DNA of 64,000 nt from Adhaeretor mobilis (GTDB taxonomy: Bacteria; Planctomycetota; Planctomycetia; Pirellulales; Lacipirellulaceae): contig NZ_CP036263.1 of the NCBI RefSeq assembly GCF_007741515.1, positions 1,488,001-1,552,000 of the forward strand, read 5' to 3'. Positions 17,425-27,400 of this stretch are shown piece after piece. Under the pieces are notes generated by a model that saw only the letters and a list, made by a program, of their open reading frames with translations, was not told the DNA's origin and ran no database searches. Position numbers and translations under genes: made by a program. Within the stretch, counting starts at the first letter, position 1. Every line of letters starts with the position of its first letter.

Positions 17425-17540
17425 TGTCATTTCGACCGAGCGATAGCGACCGAGCGGTTTATCCAAGTCGCGGGCAGTTCGAACGCTAGTACGTACGCAA
17501 TCCAGATTCCTCGATTGGCGAGCCTCCCGTCGGAATGACA
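17425..17540. repeat. Short element with TGTCATT(T/C)CGAC terminal inverted repeats
   Basis: The left end TGTCATTTCGAC (17425-17436) and right end GTCGGAATGACA (17529-17540) are inverted copies with one mismatch, bounding 116 bp. The inside includes two CGACCGAGCG blocks. The ends resemble the TGTCATTCCGAC repeats seen dispersed in many bacterial genomes. It has no coding capacity. Confidence 0.55.
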
Positions 17541-17558
17541 TAATGCTACACTAGCGTT

Positions 17559-18245
17559 ATGCCCAAACGACCAAACGACTATCGACTCTTCTGGCAGGAG
17601 TTCCGCCGTACTTTTGAAAGCACCGGTGCGGTGCTGCCCAGCGGTCCGCGCCTCTGTGCGGCATTGGCGAGTCAGTGTGCGGCACTCGCCAGCCAAGTTC
17701 CCTCGGAAGGCAAGCCGCGGCGGTTGCTGGAAGTTGGCCCCGGCACGGGCGTTGTGACTGCAAGAATTGTCGATCATATGGCCCCAGAAGATACGCTCGA
17801 CATTGTGGAGCTCAACGAACGGTTTGTGGAATGCTTGCAAAAGCGAATCGACCATGAAGAATGCTTTGCGGCCGTGCGTGATCGAGTAAGCATCCACCTC
17901 ATGCCGATTCAAGAGTACACCGCAGAACAGCCATTTAATGCGATCATTTCTGGACTACCTTTAAATAATTTCCCCGTGTCGTTGGTGAGCGAAATACTAG
18001 ATCACTTCGAGCGACTAGCGGCAGAGAATGCCACGATTAGCTTCTTTGAATACGTAGGCGTTCGCAAGGCAAAGTCCCTTTTCGCAAAACAGCCTGAGCG
18101 CATACGACTGGCGGGCATTGAACGCTCGATCGGCGACATTTGCACTCGGCTGCGTTTCGATCGCAAGTGCGTGCTTGCGAATGTGCCGCCCGCGTGGGTG
18201 CATCACCTGCGCACGCCAGCTCTGAGTGTGGCTCAAACGTCGTGA
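17559..18245 (+). CDS. Class I SAM-dependent methyltransferase, PmtA-like
   Basis: A 228-residue methyltransferase. Motif I is LLEVGPGTGVVTARI at about residue 55, with the acidic SAM-ribose residue in IVELNERF. The post-motif GLPLNNFPVSLV and the FFEYVGVRKAK segment resemble bacterial phospholipid N-methyltransferases (PmtA type) more than the KsgA rRNA dimethylases, whose motif IV would be NxPY/F. If this is right, it methylates phosphatidylethanolamine at the membrane surface. The stop codon overlaps the GTG start of tsaD (GTGA), so the two are translationally coupled, although their functions are unrelated. Confidence 0.7.
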   Translation: MPKRPNDYRLFWQEFRRTFESTGAVLPSGPRLCAALASQCAALASQVPSEGKPRRLLEVGPGTGVVTARIVDHMAPEDTLDIVELNERFVECLQKRIDHEECFAAVRDRVSIHLMPIQEYTAEQPFNAIISGLPLNNFPVSLVSEILDHFERLAAENATISFFEYVGVRKAKSLFAKQPERIRLAGIERSIGDICTRLRFDRKCVLANVPPAWVHHLRTPALSVAQTS

Positions 18246-19270
18246 CGCTTATCCTGGCCTTGGAATCGACGTGCGATGAGACGGCAGCCGCGGTGATCGA
18301 TGGCGAGCTGAATGTGCTATCGTCCGTCGTAGCAACACAAGAAGAACTGCACGAGCGTTTTGGGGGCGTGGTCCCTGAGATTGCCTCGCGGGCGCACATC
18401 GAGCGTATCCTCCCTGTGATCGACACGGCACTGTCTGATGCTGGTGTGACGCTTGAGCAACTCGACGCTGTGGCGGTTGCCAATCAACCGGGGCTTGCCG
18501 GTTCGTTGCTCGTGGGGCTGATGGCGGCAAAGTCGCTATGCCTGGCGCTCGACAAACCGCTGATTGCGATCGATCATCTGCAAGCGCATGTTTACGCGTG
18601 CCGCATGGCCGCCGGGAAGGATGTGTTTCCCTGCGTGGGCATGATTGTCAGCGGTGGGCATTCGAGTTTGTACCATTGTCATTCGCCGCTGGAATTCGAA
18701 ACCCTTGGCGGCACCATTGACGACGCAGCCGGCGAGGCCTTCGACAAAGTCGCCAGCATGTTGGGACTCGGCTTTCCCGGCGGGCCAGCATTGCAACGAA
18801 CGGCAGAGCAGGGCGACGCCAAGCGTTTTCGCCTGCCAAGGCCTCTGCTGGCGGACAAAGACCGACTGGAGTTCAGCTTCAGTGGTTTGAAAACAGCCGT
18901 ACGATACGAGCTGTTCGGCCCGGCCAATCCCGTGGACTCCGAGCAACTCGATCCACAATTGATCGCCGACATGGCTGCCAGCGTGCAACAGGCGATCATT
19001 GATTGCCTCATCGGCAAGGCTTTGTTGGCGATGAAGCGAACGAATCTCACCCGCCTGTGCGTCGGCGGTGGCGTCGCAGCCAATGGGCCGTTCCGTGATC
19101 AGCTTGAGCAAGCCACGGAGCAGAACGCCTACGAACTGCATCTCGCGCCACGCTCGCTCTGCACCGACAATGCGGCGATGGGAGCGATCGCGGTTGAACG
19201 CTTCAATGCCGGGCTGTTTGAGACGCTCGACTTGGAGATTTCCCCAGGGCTGCGCCGTCCCGGGAAATAG
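18242..19270 (+). CDS. tsaD: tRNA N6-adenosine threonylcarbamoyltransferase TsaD
   Basis: A 342-residue protein from a GTG start that overlaps the upstream stop. This start gives the standard N-terminus VTLILALESTCDETAAAV; the longer frame upstream lies inside the methyltransferase gene. TsaD transfers the threonylcarbamoyl group from TC-AMP to A37 of ANN-decoding tRNAs, with TsaB and TsaE as partners. The iron-binding motif is H112-L-Q-A-H116, GGTIDDAAGEAFDKVA is the classic nucleotide-pocket signature, and the second metal-binding region ends in CTDNAAM. The length is normal. tsaB and tsaE are not in the window. Confidence 0.95.
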   Translation: MTLILALESTCDETAAAVIDGELNVLSSVVATQEELHERFGGVVPEIASRAHIERILPVIDTALSDAGVTLEQLDAVAVANQPGLAGSLLVGLMAAKSLCLALDKPLIAIDHLQAHVYACRMAAGKDVFPCVGMIVSGGHSSLYHCHSPLEFETLGGTIDDAAGEAFDKVASMLGLGFPGGPALQRTAEQGDAKRFRLPRPLLADKDRLEFSFSGLKTAVRYELFGPANPVDSEQLDPQLIADMAASVQQAIIDCLIGKALLAMKRTNLTRLCVGGGVAANGPFRDQLEQATEQNAYELHLAPRSLCTDNAAMGAIAVERFNAGLFETLDLEISPGLRRPGK

Positions 19271-19378
19271 AGACCAAAGAGTCCATTTTGCCGCAGAGCA
19301 GGCTCAGCGGCGAAATATTTGCTCGTAGCGCGTAAGGATCTCTGGCATTTCTGCTTCTGGGAAGCGGGCACAGAAAAA

Positions 19379-19409
19379 GCGGCTCCGAGCTTTGGAGGCT
19401 CGGAGCCGC
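19379..19409 (-). terminator. Strong intrinsic terminator
   Basis: A perfect 12-bp stem, GCGGCTCCGAGC with GCTCGGAGCCGC, and a 7-base loop. Read on the minus strand the stem is followed by GCTTTTTCTG, so it terminates the thioredoxin-like gene ending at 19442. It may also limit read-through from tsaD. Confidence 0.85.
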
Positions 19410-19441
19410 GATGACTCTTCGAAACGACTGATGTTCTCTCT

Positions 19442-20014
19442 TTAGAATCCGCCGTTACGTTGACAACTTGGGCAGTAGCCTGGGCTGGAAACCGCTGGCG
19501 TGCTCATCTGGTAGCTCGGCGTAAACGAAGCTGCAGGAGTTGATACAGCCGGAGACGAGTTGCTCGTAGCTCCACGGAAGCGCGTCGTGTGTGGCTGCGG
19601 AGTCGAAACAAGACGCAGACCGTTCTTGTAAGTGCTCAGTGCGTTCTTCCACTGGTGTTTGGCAATGTCGCCGCGATTCTTATAGAGAATCACTTCACCA
19701 GTCTTGTCGATGATCGTGGTGTGAGGAAGCTCGGTGGCACCAAACCTCTCGGCAACCTTCTTGCCATAATCGGTGCTTACGTCAACGTGACAAAGCTCGT
19801 AAGCAGCGAGCAGTTCGGCGTTCTCGCCAGATGCCTTGAGTAGCTCGTCGGCCACTTGGGCCTCGGTTTTGGTGGAATCGTCTAACACAACCAACAATGC
19901 GCGGTCGTTGCTGCGAGTTTCCGCCAGCGCTTTCCCATAATCGGCTTGCCATTCGGAAGGGGCGGCAATAGCGGTACCAAGGGTCAGTGCAACGGTAGCC
20001 AATAAACTCATCAT
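19442..20014 (-). CDS. Exported thioredoxin-fold protein lacking the CxxC active site
   Basis: A 190-residue protein with a short signal peptide (ALTLGTAIAA) followed by a thioredoxin-like domain at residues 20-130. The domain contains RALLVVLDDSTKTEAQV, VDVSTDYGKKVAERFGA and the cis-Pro-like LPHTTIID. The position where CxxC should stand after the first strand (VLDDSTKT) has no cysteines. The C-terminal tail is Ser/Thr/Pro-rich and ends in CPSCQRNGGF, a CxxC at the very end of the chain. Redox activity through the normal site is therefore unlikely. The gene is followed by a strong terminator and stands alone. Confidence 0.7.
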   Translation of the reverse strand: MMSLLATVALTLGTAIAAPSEWQADYGKALAETRSNDRALLVVLDDSTKTEAQVADELLKASGENAELLAAYELCHVDVSTDYGKKVAERFGATELPHTTIIDKTGEVILYKNRGDIAKHQWKNALSTYKNGLRLVSTPQPHTTRFRGATSNSSPAVSTPAASFTPSYQMSTPAVSSPGYCPSCQRNGGF

Positions 20015-20526
20015 CTCAGAAACTCCTTAGTCGGGCTGCACGCCAAGTCAGTTGCGAAATTTGGGTCGTCGAGAACCTCTGAGCCGTTCAATGGGAACTT
20101 GTTCGTCTCAACGAAATCGCATCAGCAGGCGTGAGCCGGGGGGTAGTCGCAGAAAGGAGCGTGACGCAGGCAGCCTAGTAAGGCCGTAAACGAAACTGTG
20201 CATCCTTGCAGCGAGACTACTGAGGGGGTGGGACGTAATACGGTGGGCTAGCTCGGAGGATTCAATCGTGGTCGAGATTCATGCGAAACTCAACCACATG
20301 GGCGAAATGGTAACGATTAGGCAGCCAGATGCAAGGATTTACTTCGGCGGCAAATCACCTAAAAGAGATTCGGAAATCCGCACTAATCAACTGGTAATCC
20401 ACCTCGGAAGTTCCGGCTGGCCCTGTCAGGGAAGGAAGAAGTACGTGCCCAGTCTGCTCTGATTGGAGTTTTTGTATTCTGTCTAGATTACCCAGGTTGC
20501 CGGAAATTTTTCTTTGAAAATCAAAT
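20015..20526. other. 510-bp intergenic region
   Basis: It lies between two minus-strand genes. A 64-codon plus-strand frame at 20268 has GGAGG about 12 bases upstream of its start but no family resemblance, and is not called. The right end, downstream of the HtrA gene, is AT-rich without a clean hairpin. Confidence 0.4.
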
Positions 20527-21711
20527 CTAATTGGCATCGAGCGTGACTTTCACGTCGAGTTGCTTCCCTTCTCGCACGATGGTGAGTGTCACCTCGTCAG
20601 TCGGTTTGAACTCGAGGATTTTGTCGCGGAATTGCACGCCCGTGCGCATCGGCTGCCCATTGATGGCAACAATGCGATCCGCATGAGAGCGGTCTTCCGA
20701 TATCGTTTGATATACGAAATTACCTTGCTGCTGGCGCTTCACCACCTTTCGGAACGCACGCAGGCCTACCCGAGCAGCGGGGCCGTCCTTTGCTAGTTTG
20801 GCAATGGCTAGCCCCGAGTCCGTTTCCATGACTGCGACAATACCAATGTCTGCCCGCACCACGCGGCCATGCTGAATCAACTCAGGCATCAGCGTGCGAA
20901 TGCGATTGATCGGGATGGCAAATCCCACGCCTGCGTTCTGCCCCGTCTTGGTAGCGATAGCTACACACATTCCGATCATCTCCGAATGGGTATTCAGCAG
21001 CGGCCCGCCGGAATTGCCCGGGTTCATGGCGGCATCGGTTTGAATGAGCGACTTCATGTAGTAGCCAGGCACACGGCTCGGGAGGTTGCGATTGAGACTA
21101 GAAATAATGCCCGTGGTGAGCGTGCCATCCCAACCAAACGGATTTCCGAGAGCGAATACTCGCTGGCCCACGCGCAGGTTGTCGCTCGTGCCGATGGAAA
21201 TGGGTGTGAGCTCGTCAGCAGGTGCATCGATCTTTAAGACGGCAATGTCGTGCTCTTTATCCTGCCCCACGAGTTCTGCCGAGTACACGTTGTTCGAGGC
21301 TAGCGTGACTTCAATCTGTCTCGCACCGTCTACGACGTGATAGTTAGTGATGATGTGTCCATCGCGATCGAGCACGGCACCAGAGCCGGAGCCCTCGGCA
21401 AAATGTTGCAAGTGACGAAAATGATCGACCTGCACGGTCTTGGTGTCGATGTTCACCACGCTGCGATTCGCCGCCTCGTACACGGCGATGTTGGTTTGCT
21501 CTTCGGGCGTAAACTCTGTTGCAGGCGGACGTCCCGCGGCTCGATTGCTGCGAATCGGAGAAATCTGCGTTGGGGGTTGCTCAGCTTCTGCTGGCTGAGC
21601 TGTGGCTGAGGGAAGCAACTCGGGCGAACCACCAAGATTAATTCCGATGCCAACAGCAAGACCGAGGGCAATTAGCCCAGCGGCGATAAAAGTTGTGCGA
21701 ACTCGACACAT
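20527..21711 (-). CDS. HtrA/Deg-type serine protease with one PDZ domain
   Basis: A 394-residue envelope protease. An N-terminal signal anchor covers residues 5-28 (FIAAGLIALGLAVGIGINL). The trypsin-like domain carries the triad H125 (ITNYHVVD), D155 (KEHDIAVLKI) and S234 (MNPGNSGGPL). A PDZ domain follows at about residues 285-390, containing GLAIAKLAKDGPAARVGL and the usual VAINGQPMRTGVQF. It degrades or refolds misfolded periplasmic proteins. With only one PDZ it resembles DegS or plain HtrA rather than DegP. It is transcribed alone, downstream of a transporter gene on the same strand 134 bp away. Confidence 0.93.
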   Translation of the reverse strand: MCRVRTTFIAAGLIALGLAVGIGINLGGSPELLPSATAQPAEAEQPPTQISPIRSNRAAGRPPATEFTPEEQTNIAVYEAANRSVVNIDTKTVQVDHFRHLQHFAEGSGSGAVLDRDGHIITNYHVVDGARQIEVTLASNNVYSAELVGQDKEHDIAVLKIDAPADELTPISIGTSDNLRVGQRVFALGNPFGWDGTLTTGIISSLNRNLPSRVPGYYMKSLIQTDAAMNPGNSGGPLLNTHSEMIGMCVAIATKTGQNAGVGFAIPINRIRTLMPELIQHGRVVRADIGIVAVMETDSGLAIAKLAKDGPAARVGLRAFRKVVKRQQQGNFVYQTISEDRSHADRIVAINGQPMRTGVQFRDKILEFKPTDEVTLTIVREGKQLDVKVTLDAN

Positions 21712-21845
21712 AATTCTTTGAACTCCTGGAACGCGACATCTCTGATCTAAATGAACTGCTTTTATTATTTCTATTGGACAGGGGGCAAAGGATCAAATGG
21801 AAATCGATCGATTTGGTGGATCCTGTTGATCCCGTCAATGAAAGG

Positions 21846-23819
21846 CTATACCCGGGCAAGCGGCCAGAGCCAGCTGATGAGCAGCAGGGCAGAGATACTT
21901 GTGAGCAGAGCCAGTGGTAGGCCGACCTTGAGGTAGTCGCGAGGCTGATAACCACCTGGGCCCATGACCATGAGGTTCGTTTGGTAGCCGATGGGCGTGG
22001 CGAAGCTCAGGCTGGCGGCCATTGTCACAGCAATGATGAACGGCCGTGGGTCGCAATTCGCCGCGATGGCCACCTTGATGGCCACGGAAATCATGATACT
22101 GGCGACCGCCACGTTGGTGATGGTTTCGGTGAACAGCTGCGAAACGACATAGATGATTGCTAGTAGCAGATAAGGTTGCCACGCGAGGGGTACTCCCGCT
22201 CCTTCTACACCTCCTACAACGCGATCCGCCAGCCAAGCTGCTGCACCACTGTGATGTAACGCTTTGCCAAGTCCGATGGCCGCGCCGATGGTCAGCAGAA
22301 CTTGCAGATCAATCGAAGAACGCGCTTCGGAAGTGGTCATGCAGCGTGTGAGGACCATGGCCAGCACAATCGCCACGGCAGCAATGGCATGGATGTTCCG
22401 CTGGGTGAAATTACCGAAGGGTATCGTCTCTGGAAACAGGCTACTTACCGTGAGCCAGAGGATAAGTCCCAGGAACAGCAGCATCGCCAAGACTGCCCGG
22501 TCGTGCCGCCGAGCTGTGGTGCCATCGACTCGACTTACCAAGTAAAAGTCGCGACTGTTGCGATGGTCGTCGACAAACTCCGTGCGTGTTTGCAACAGCA
22601 GCGTGTCGCCGGGTTCCAGACGAATCGTTCCGATCTTGTTGGTGAGCCGTTCGCCATTACGATGCACCGCAACAACAGCCGCATTGTACCGTTTGCGAAA
22701 ATCGCCTTCGCGAACCGTCATGCCAATGATGGGTGAAGTGCGTGACAGCACGACTTCGGTCAGTTGGCGATGGACGCGATCGGCAGGCTTCGACTCGAAG
22801 CCTTCATCGGCCGCTGGCACCAGTCCAGGGATGCGTTCCAGGTCGGCAATCGTGTTCACTACGCCTGTGAACACCAGCCGGTCGTCAGCAAGGATGCGAT
22901 CGCGTGGGGTGACGGGAGTAATAGTCTCTTCCGTGCGATCAATCTCGATGAGAAACAACCCCGGCAGATTTCTCAGGCCGGCCTCTTGCACGCTCTTGCC
23001 AATGAGCGGGCAGTTGGCGAGCACGGTCATTTCTACCAAGTACTCGCGTCGTCGTTCGCCAAATCGCTCCACCAAGTCAGAGCGATCTGGCAGCAATCGC
23101 GGAGCGATGAATAAGATGTAGCCTGCCCCGATTAGCGCCAGCGGCAGCCCGACTGAGGTCATTTCGAAGAATCGCAGTTCACCAATTCGTTCTTGGGCCC
23201 ATTCCGGGTAGTCGGCCAACCCCAGGCCGGCCAACTCGCCGTTGATCACTAGCGTGGTGCTGGTGCCAATGAGCGTGCACACGCCGCCCAGGATCGAAAG
23301 ATAGCTCAAGGGGATAAGTAGTCTCGACGGCGAAACGCTCCGCCGGCGGCACCAGTCGACGACCACCGGAGCGAGCATTGCTACCAGCGGAGTGTTCAAA
23401 ACGAAAGCTGAGGAGGGCAGTACTGCAGCGGCGAGTCGTCTTAGTGCACCTCTTTCGGTTTTCACATTGTCCAGCAAACCACTGCCGAGCCAGTCGAGCG
23501 CACCGGTGTTTCTCAACCCGGCCGACGTGGCAAATAGCGCTCCGATCATGATGACCGCCTTAGAAGCGAAGCCTTTGAGTGCCTCCTCGGGGCTCAGGAC
23601 GCCGGTGAGCGTGACCAAGACGAGCCCTCCTAGGAACAGCACATCGACCGGTGAGCGCCGCTTGAGTTGCATCCCCAGGAACACGGCCCCCGTGGTGAGC
23701 AATGCGATCCAGCCATGTAGTGAGAGCGACTCCGGCGCGCCCAGTCCTTGAATTTTGGCAGGTAATTCGGCGGCGACCTCAGCGACGGCAAGCAGCGGTA
23801 GGGGAGCGAGGAATATCAA
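21846..23819 (-). CDS. SLC13/DASS-type anion permease with two TrkA-C domains
   Basis: A 657-residue inner-membrane carrier of the divalent anion:sodium symporter superfamily. There are about a dozen hydrophobic segments in two blocks. The first half ends with a SNT-like motif region (LIGTSTTLVINGELAGLG), and the second half has the matching TNVAVASIMISVAIKVA segment. Between them, at about residues 225-400, lie two TrkA-C (RCK_C) regulatory domains, recognisable by PLIGKSVQEAGLRN and PIIGMTVREGDFRK followed by GDTLLLQ. This layout occurs in bacterial sulfate, phosphate or dicarboxylate transporters. A sulfate-related role would suit the sulfatase-containing region, but that is conjecture. 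It has no operon partners. Confidence 0.85.
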   Translation of the reverse strand: MIFLAPLPLLAVAEVAAELPAKIQGLGAPESLSLHGWIALLTTGAVFLGMQLKRRSPVDVLFLGGLVLVTLTGVLSPEEALKGFASKAVIMIGALFATSAGLRNTGALDWLGSGLLDNVKTERGALRRLAAAVLPSSAFVLNTPLVAMLAPVVVDWCRRRSVSPSRLLIPLSYLSILGGVCTLIGTSTTLVINGELAGLGLADYPEWAQERIGELRFFEMTSVGLPLALIGAGYILFIAPRLLPDRSDLVERFGERRREYLVEMTVLANCPLIGKSVQEAGLRNLPGLFLIEIDRTEETITPVTPRDRILADDRLVFTGVVNTIADLERIPGLVPAADEGFESKPADRVHRQLTEVVLSRTSPIIGMTVREGDFRKRYNAAVVAVHRNGERLTNKIGTIRLEPGDTLLLQTRTEFVDDHRNSRDFYLVSRVDGTTARRHDRAVLAMLLFLGLILWLTVSSLFPETIPFGNFTQRNIHAIAAVAIVLAMVLTRCMTTSEARSSIDLQVLLTIGAAIGLGKALHHSGAAAWLADRVVGGVEGAGVPLAWQPYLLLAIIYVVSQLFTETITNVAVASIMISVAIKVAIAANCDPRPFIIAVTMAASLSFATPIGYQTNLMVMGPGGYQPRDYLKVGLPLALLTSISALLLISWLWPLARV

Positions 23820-24411
23820 GGCGAGCTAAAAAACAGGTGGAATGCTGCGGCAGAATTGAACTGTTGTTATCCAATAGGCCGCACTAGAAACAAGGTAGAC
23901 TAGTAGTGTAGCGTCGGCAGTCTCGGTAAAAGTTGGCCGACGTGCAACCGCAACTCCCGTGTTTCAATGCCCTATTTTAAGGGGCTGGCCTAGAAAGCCG
24001 GGGCAGAAGGAGCGGAAGTCCGATGGTACGGTTTGGCACGTTTGGAGCGATGGGAATAGCAAATGCAGTACTCAGTAAGGGATCGCGAGGCTGCCGAATC
24101 GGCCCAATCGGCCCTTTTTGACCAGAGACAGCTACCGAAAAGGCGAGTTTCTTGTGGAAGCTCTTATCCAATCAGCTTAAACTGGGGATAGCTGGGGAGT
24201 TAGCGCAAATCTTGCATGCCTCTCCGATTGTGGGGAATCGCCCTATGTGGGGGGGATCGCATTCTGATGAACCCACCAGCGATGAACCCGCAAACAGAGA
24301 CCCAAGCAACAGAGACCCAAGCAATAGAGAGATAATGTCCAGCGTCGCTCCGCTTGCCGCTCCGGAACACGGTGAGCGACCACGCACACGGTTATCAGTA
24401 GGAGCGCTCCG
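23820..24411. other. 590-bp divergent intergenic region
   Basis: No gene is convincing here. It holds a 15-bp perfect tandem duplication at 24293-24322, a tandem AATCGGCCC pair before a T-run near 24094-24115, and AGGAG 9 bases before the start of the following gene. Confidence 0.4.
24293..24322. repeat. Tandem duplication of AACAGAGACCCAAGC
   Basis: Two perfect 15-bp units in tandem, followed by a degenerate start of a third (AATAGAG), 90 bp before the large VWA gene. Its function is unknown; it may be a replication slippage product. Confidence 0.6.
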
Positions 24412-27400
24412 ATGCGTACTTCTCAAGTAATTCGTCAAGCTTCAAACACCCAAGTTGCCATGAAATCAAAGACTATCAAATTTACCCGGTTCGTTGCCGT
24501 TTCGGCAATGTTCGCACTTCTCGGATTGAATTCGTCTGAAGCGGACGAGGCTTCGCGATTGATCACATTCGAGCGTGACGGGGAAACCTCTTACGCGTTG
24601 AGCGTCATGCCACCTGCGAATGTTGCTGCCACGTCGGGAACCGACGTGGTTGTCTTATTCGATACCTCGGCGAGCCAAACAGGCGCCTTTCGTGAGAAAG
24701 CCCTTGCGGCGCTTGAGTCTATGCTAGGCGGGCTCCGTGAGACCGATCGCGTGGAAGTGCTGGCAGTGGATCTCGATGCTCGATCCCTGACCAAGAGTTT
24801 TTCTGCGGGCGATAGCGATGCCGTCAAGCAGGCCATCGCAGAACTTCGCGAGCAAGCCCCGTTAGGATCGACCGACTTGCAGTTGGCCTTTGAGAGTGCG
24901 GCTAAGCGGTTTGCTTCGGCCGACTCGCAGAATCGTAGCGTCGTTTATATCGGCGACGGTGTGAGTGTTGCCAACATGTTGGACTCAGAGACTCTCGGGC
25001 AAGTTGTCAACTCGCTTCGCGAACAACGTATCCCTGTGAGCAGCTACGTGATTGGTCCCAAGACAGACGCTCAGCTGTTGGCTGTCCTCGCAAATCACAC
25101 AGGCGGTAATCTCTATGTGGCCGACGCGATTATTTGGCAAGACGATGCCGCCCAGATTAGTGACAAGCGCGCTCAGTTGGAAAATCTCCGCAACTCCCGC
25201 TCTGCCGGCAAACAGTTGGCCGCCTGGACTCAAGCTGCTGTGCTGTGGCCCACCAAGATACAACTAGCCGGTGAATTTGGAGAAACCTATCCAGAGACAT
25301 TCCCACCGCTGCGGACCGATCGTGATACGATTCTCTTAGGCCGTACCAAGGATGCCCTGAACAACGATCTGGCCCTCTCGCTTACCGTAGAGGGTCCCGC
25401 TGGCGAGCAGGCACTCCAGTGGAGCGTGTCTCCCGAGCCTTCGCACAAAGATCGCTCATTCCTCAGCGAAATGACTGAGGTAGCAAGCCGCGATAATGGT
25501 TTGACCCTACCGACCGTTGGCTCGGCTGGCCTGACGGAAACCGCTCGCCTAATTGGCGCCAAAGTGGATGCGCTGACCATGCTTGCCGAGCGAGCCGTTG
25601 CTTCCGGCGATCGTGCTGGAGCTGCCCGCATCGTGCAGACTGTGCTCCACGCCGACCCAGGCAATGTTCAAGCTCAAAACGTGCAGAATGTCGTCGAAAA
25701 CGACGACCTCTTTGGTGGCCAGGTGATTCAAGGTGAGGTGATTCAAGGCCAACCTATCGAAGGTGAGGTCATCGCTAATGAAGGCGAAATCATTCTTTCG
25801 CGGCCTGCGGCTGTGGTCGAAGGCACAATCATCGAGCCGTCCATCGTAGCTGACGAAGGATTGCTGGGCCGTGTTGGTAGCGATGGTGCATTCCTCGATC
25901 AGGTCGAGCAAGAACGCCGTGTGTTCGCCGACCTACTCGCCAAGGAAATCCAAGTCGTAGTGCTCGACGCTCGTGATCGCATGAACAGCGAACCAGCTCT
26001 AGTCATTCAAGAACTGAAGTTGAGTCTCGATCGCGTGAATCGCGTCCAAGATATTGACGAAGCTCGTCGAGCTGAGTTGACCGACAAACTACAAATCGCT
26101 CTCCAAGAGACAATTCGTCGCGCCGACGTGCTGGACGAACTAAACCGCCAATCCGAGGAGCAAATCGCTTCTGCGCGTGAGCGGAAACTACTCAATGATC
26201 GGCTCACCAAACGCATCGAGCGCGAAACGCAGCTAATGCACCGGTTTAATGCCCTGATGGATGAACGCAAGTACGTAGAAGCGGGAGATGTTGCCGCCAT
26301 CATTGAAGAAATCGACCCCACAGGCCTCCTGCCGCAGCAAGCTACCCTTTGGGCTCGACACAAACGACACAAGTACCTGCAAGAGGTAACTCGCGCGGCG
26401 CGGCACCAAGCTGCCTGGGATACCATGTTCCAGATTGAGCTCTCGCACATCCCTTTCCCAGACAATCCTCCGATCATCTACCCTGAAGCCGATGTTTGGG
26501 AAGACTTGACCAATCGTCGCAAAAAGTACGCCGCAGTCGATCTCGGCTCGCAAGGCAAGGCGGAAGCTCGCATTCAAGAAGCGCTTCGCGAACAGTTGAA
26601 GTTGCCCATCGACTATATCGAACGACCTCTCAACGCAATCATCCAAGAGATTTCGCTCGACTACGACATTCCTATTCTCTTTGACAAGCCGGCGCTTGAG
26701 GCACTTGCGATCTCTGAAGAGACCGAGATCACGATCAGCCTCCGCAATGTGTCGCTACGTTCCGCTTTGGAGCTCTTGCTCCGTGAAGTAGAAGACTTGA
26801 CCTTCATCATTGATAACGAGGTCATGCTGATCACTTCCGAAGACGAAGCCCAGCAACGCCTCACCGTGAAAGCCTACCCGGTAGCCGACCTTGTGCTGCC
26901 GATTCAGAACTTGCCCATCGTTGGTGGCGGTCAAGGTGGTGGCGGCCAAGGTGGCGGTGGCGGTGGCGGCGGCTTTGGCGGCGGTGGTGGTGGCGGCGGT
27001 GGCGGTTTTGGAGGTGGCGGCGGTGGCGGCCAAGGTGGTGGCGGTGGCGGCGGTTTCTTCGCTGTGCCGGACGACCTGTCGCAAACCAGCGTCGAAACCA
27101 AGTCGGCTAGTGTTTCCCAAGAAATCGTGCTCGACCAAGCTCAACCGACTGTTTCTAAGAGCGAAGCACTTGTTGCTCAGGAGCCTGAATTGCCGCGCGT
27201 TGCAGGAATCGAGATCGACCACAGTGTGACTCCCGAAGTATTCTGGAATAGCTACTTTGCCGCTAAACGCCCTTCGGCGGATGTTCTGCGTCAATCGGTG
27301 CGACGGCTCATGAAGGATGGCCATAGCGATCAGGTGATCGCGCTCATCGAATCAGCCCTAAGCCACGGTCAGCCCCTGCCCTGGATGTACGAAACACTCG

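Noticed and set aside
20268-20462. 64-codon plus-strand frame preceded by GGAGG
   Set aside because: No family resemblance, mixed composition, and located in a gap whose neighbours are both on the other strand; a chance frame is more likely.
24094-24115. Tandem AATCGGCCC before TTTTT considered as an intrinsic terminator
   Set aside because: The units are direct, not inverted, so no stable stem forms before the T-run.
26755-27324. 189-codon minus-strand frame rich in Ala and Thr
   Set aside because: It is the reverse-strand shadow of the polyglycine-coding tract and has no start signals.
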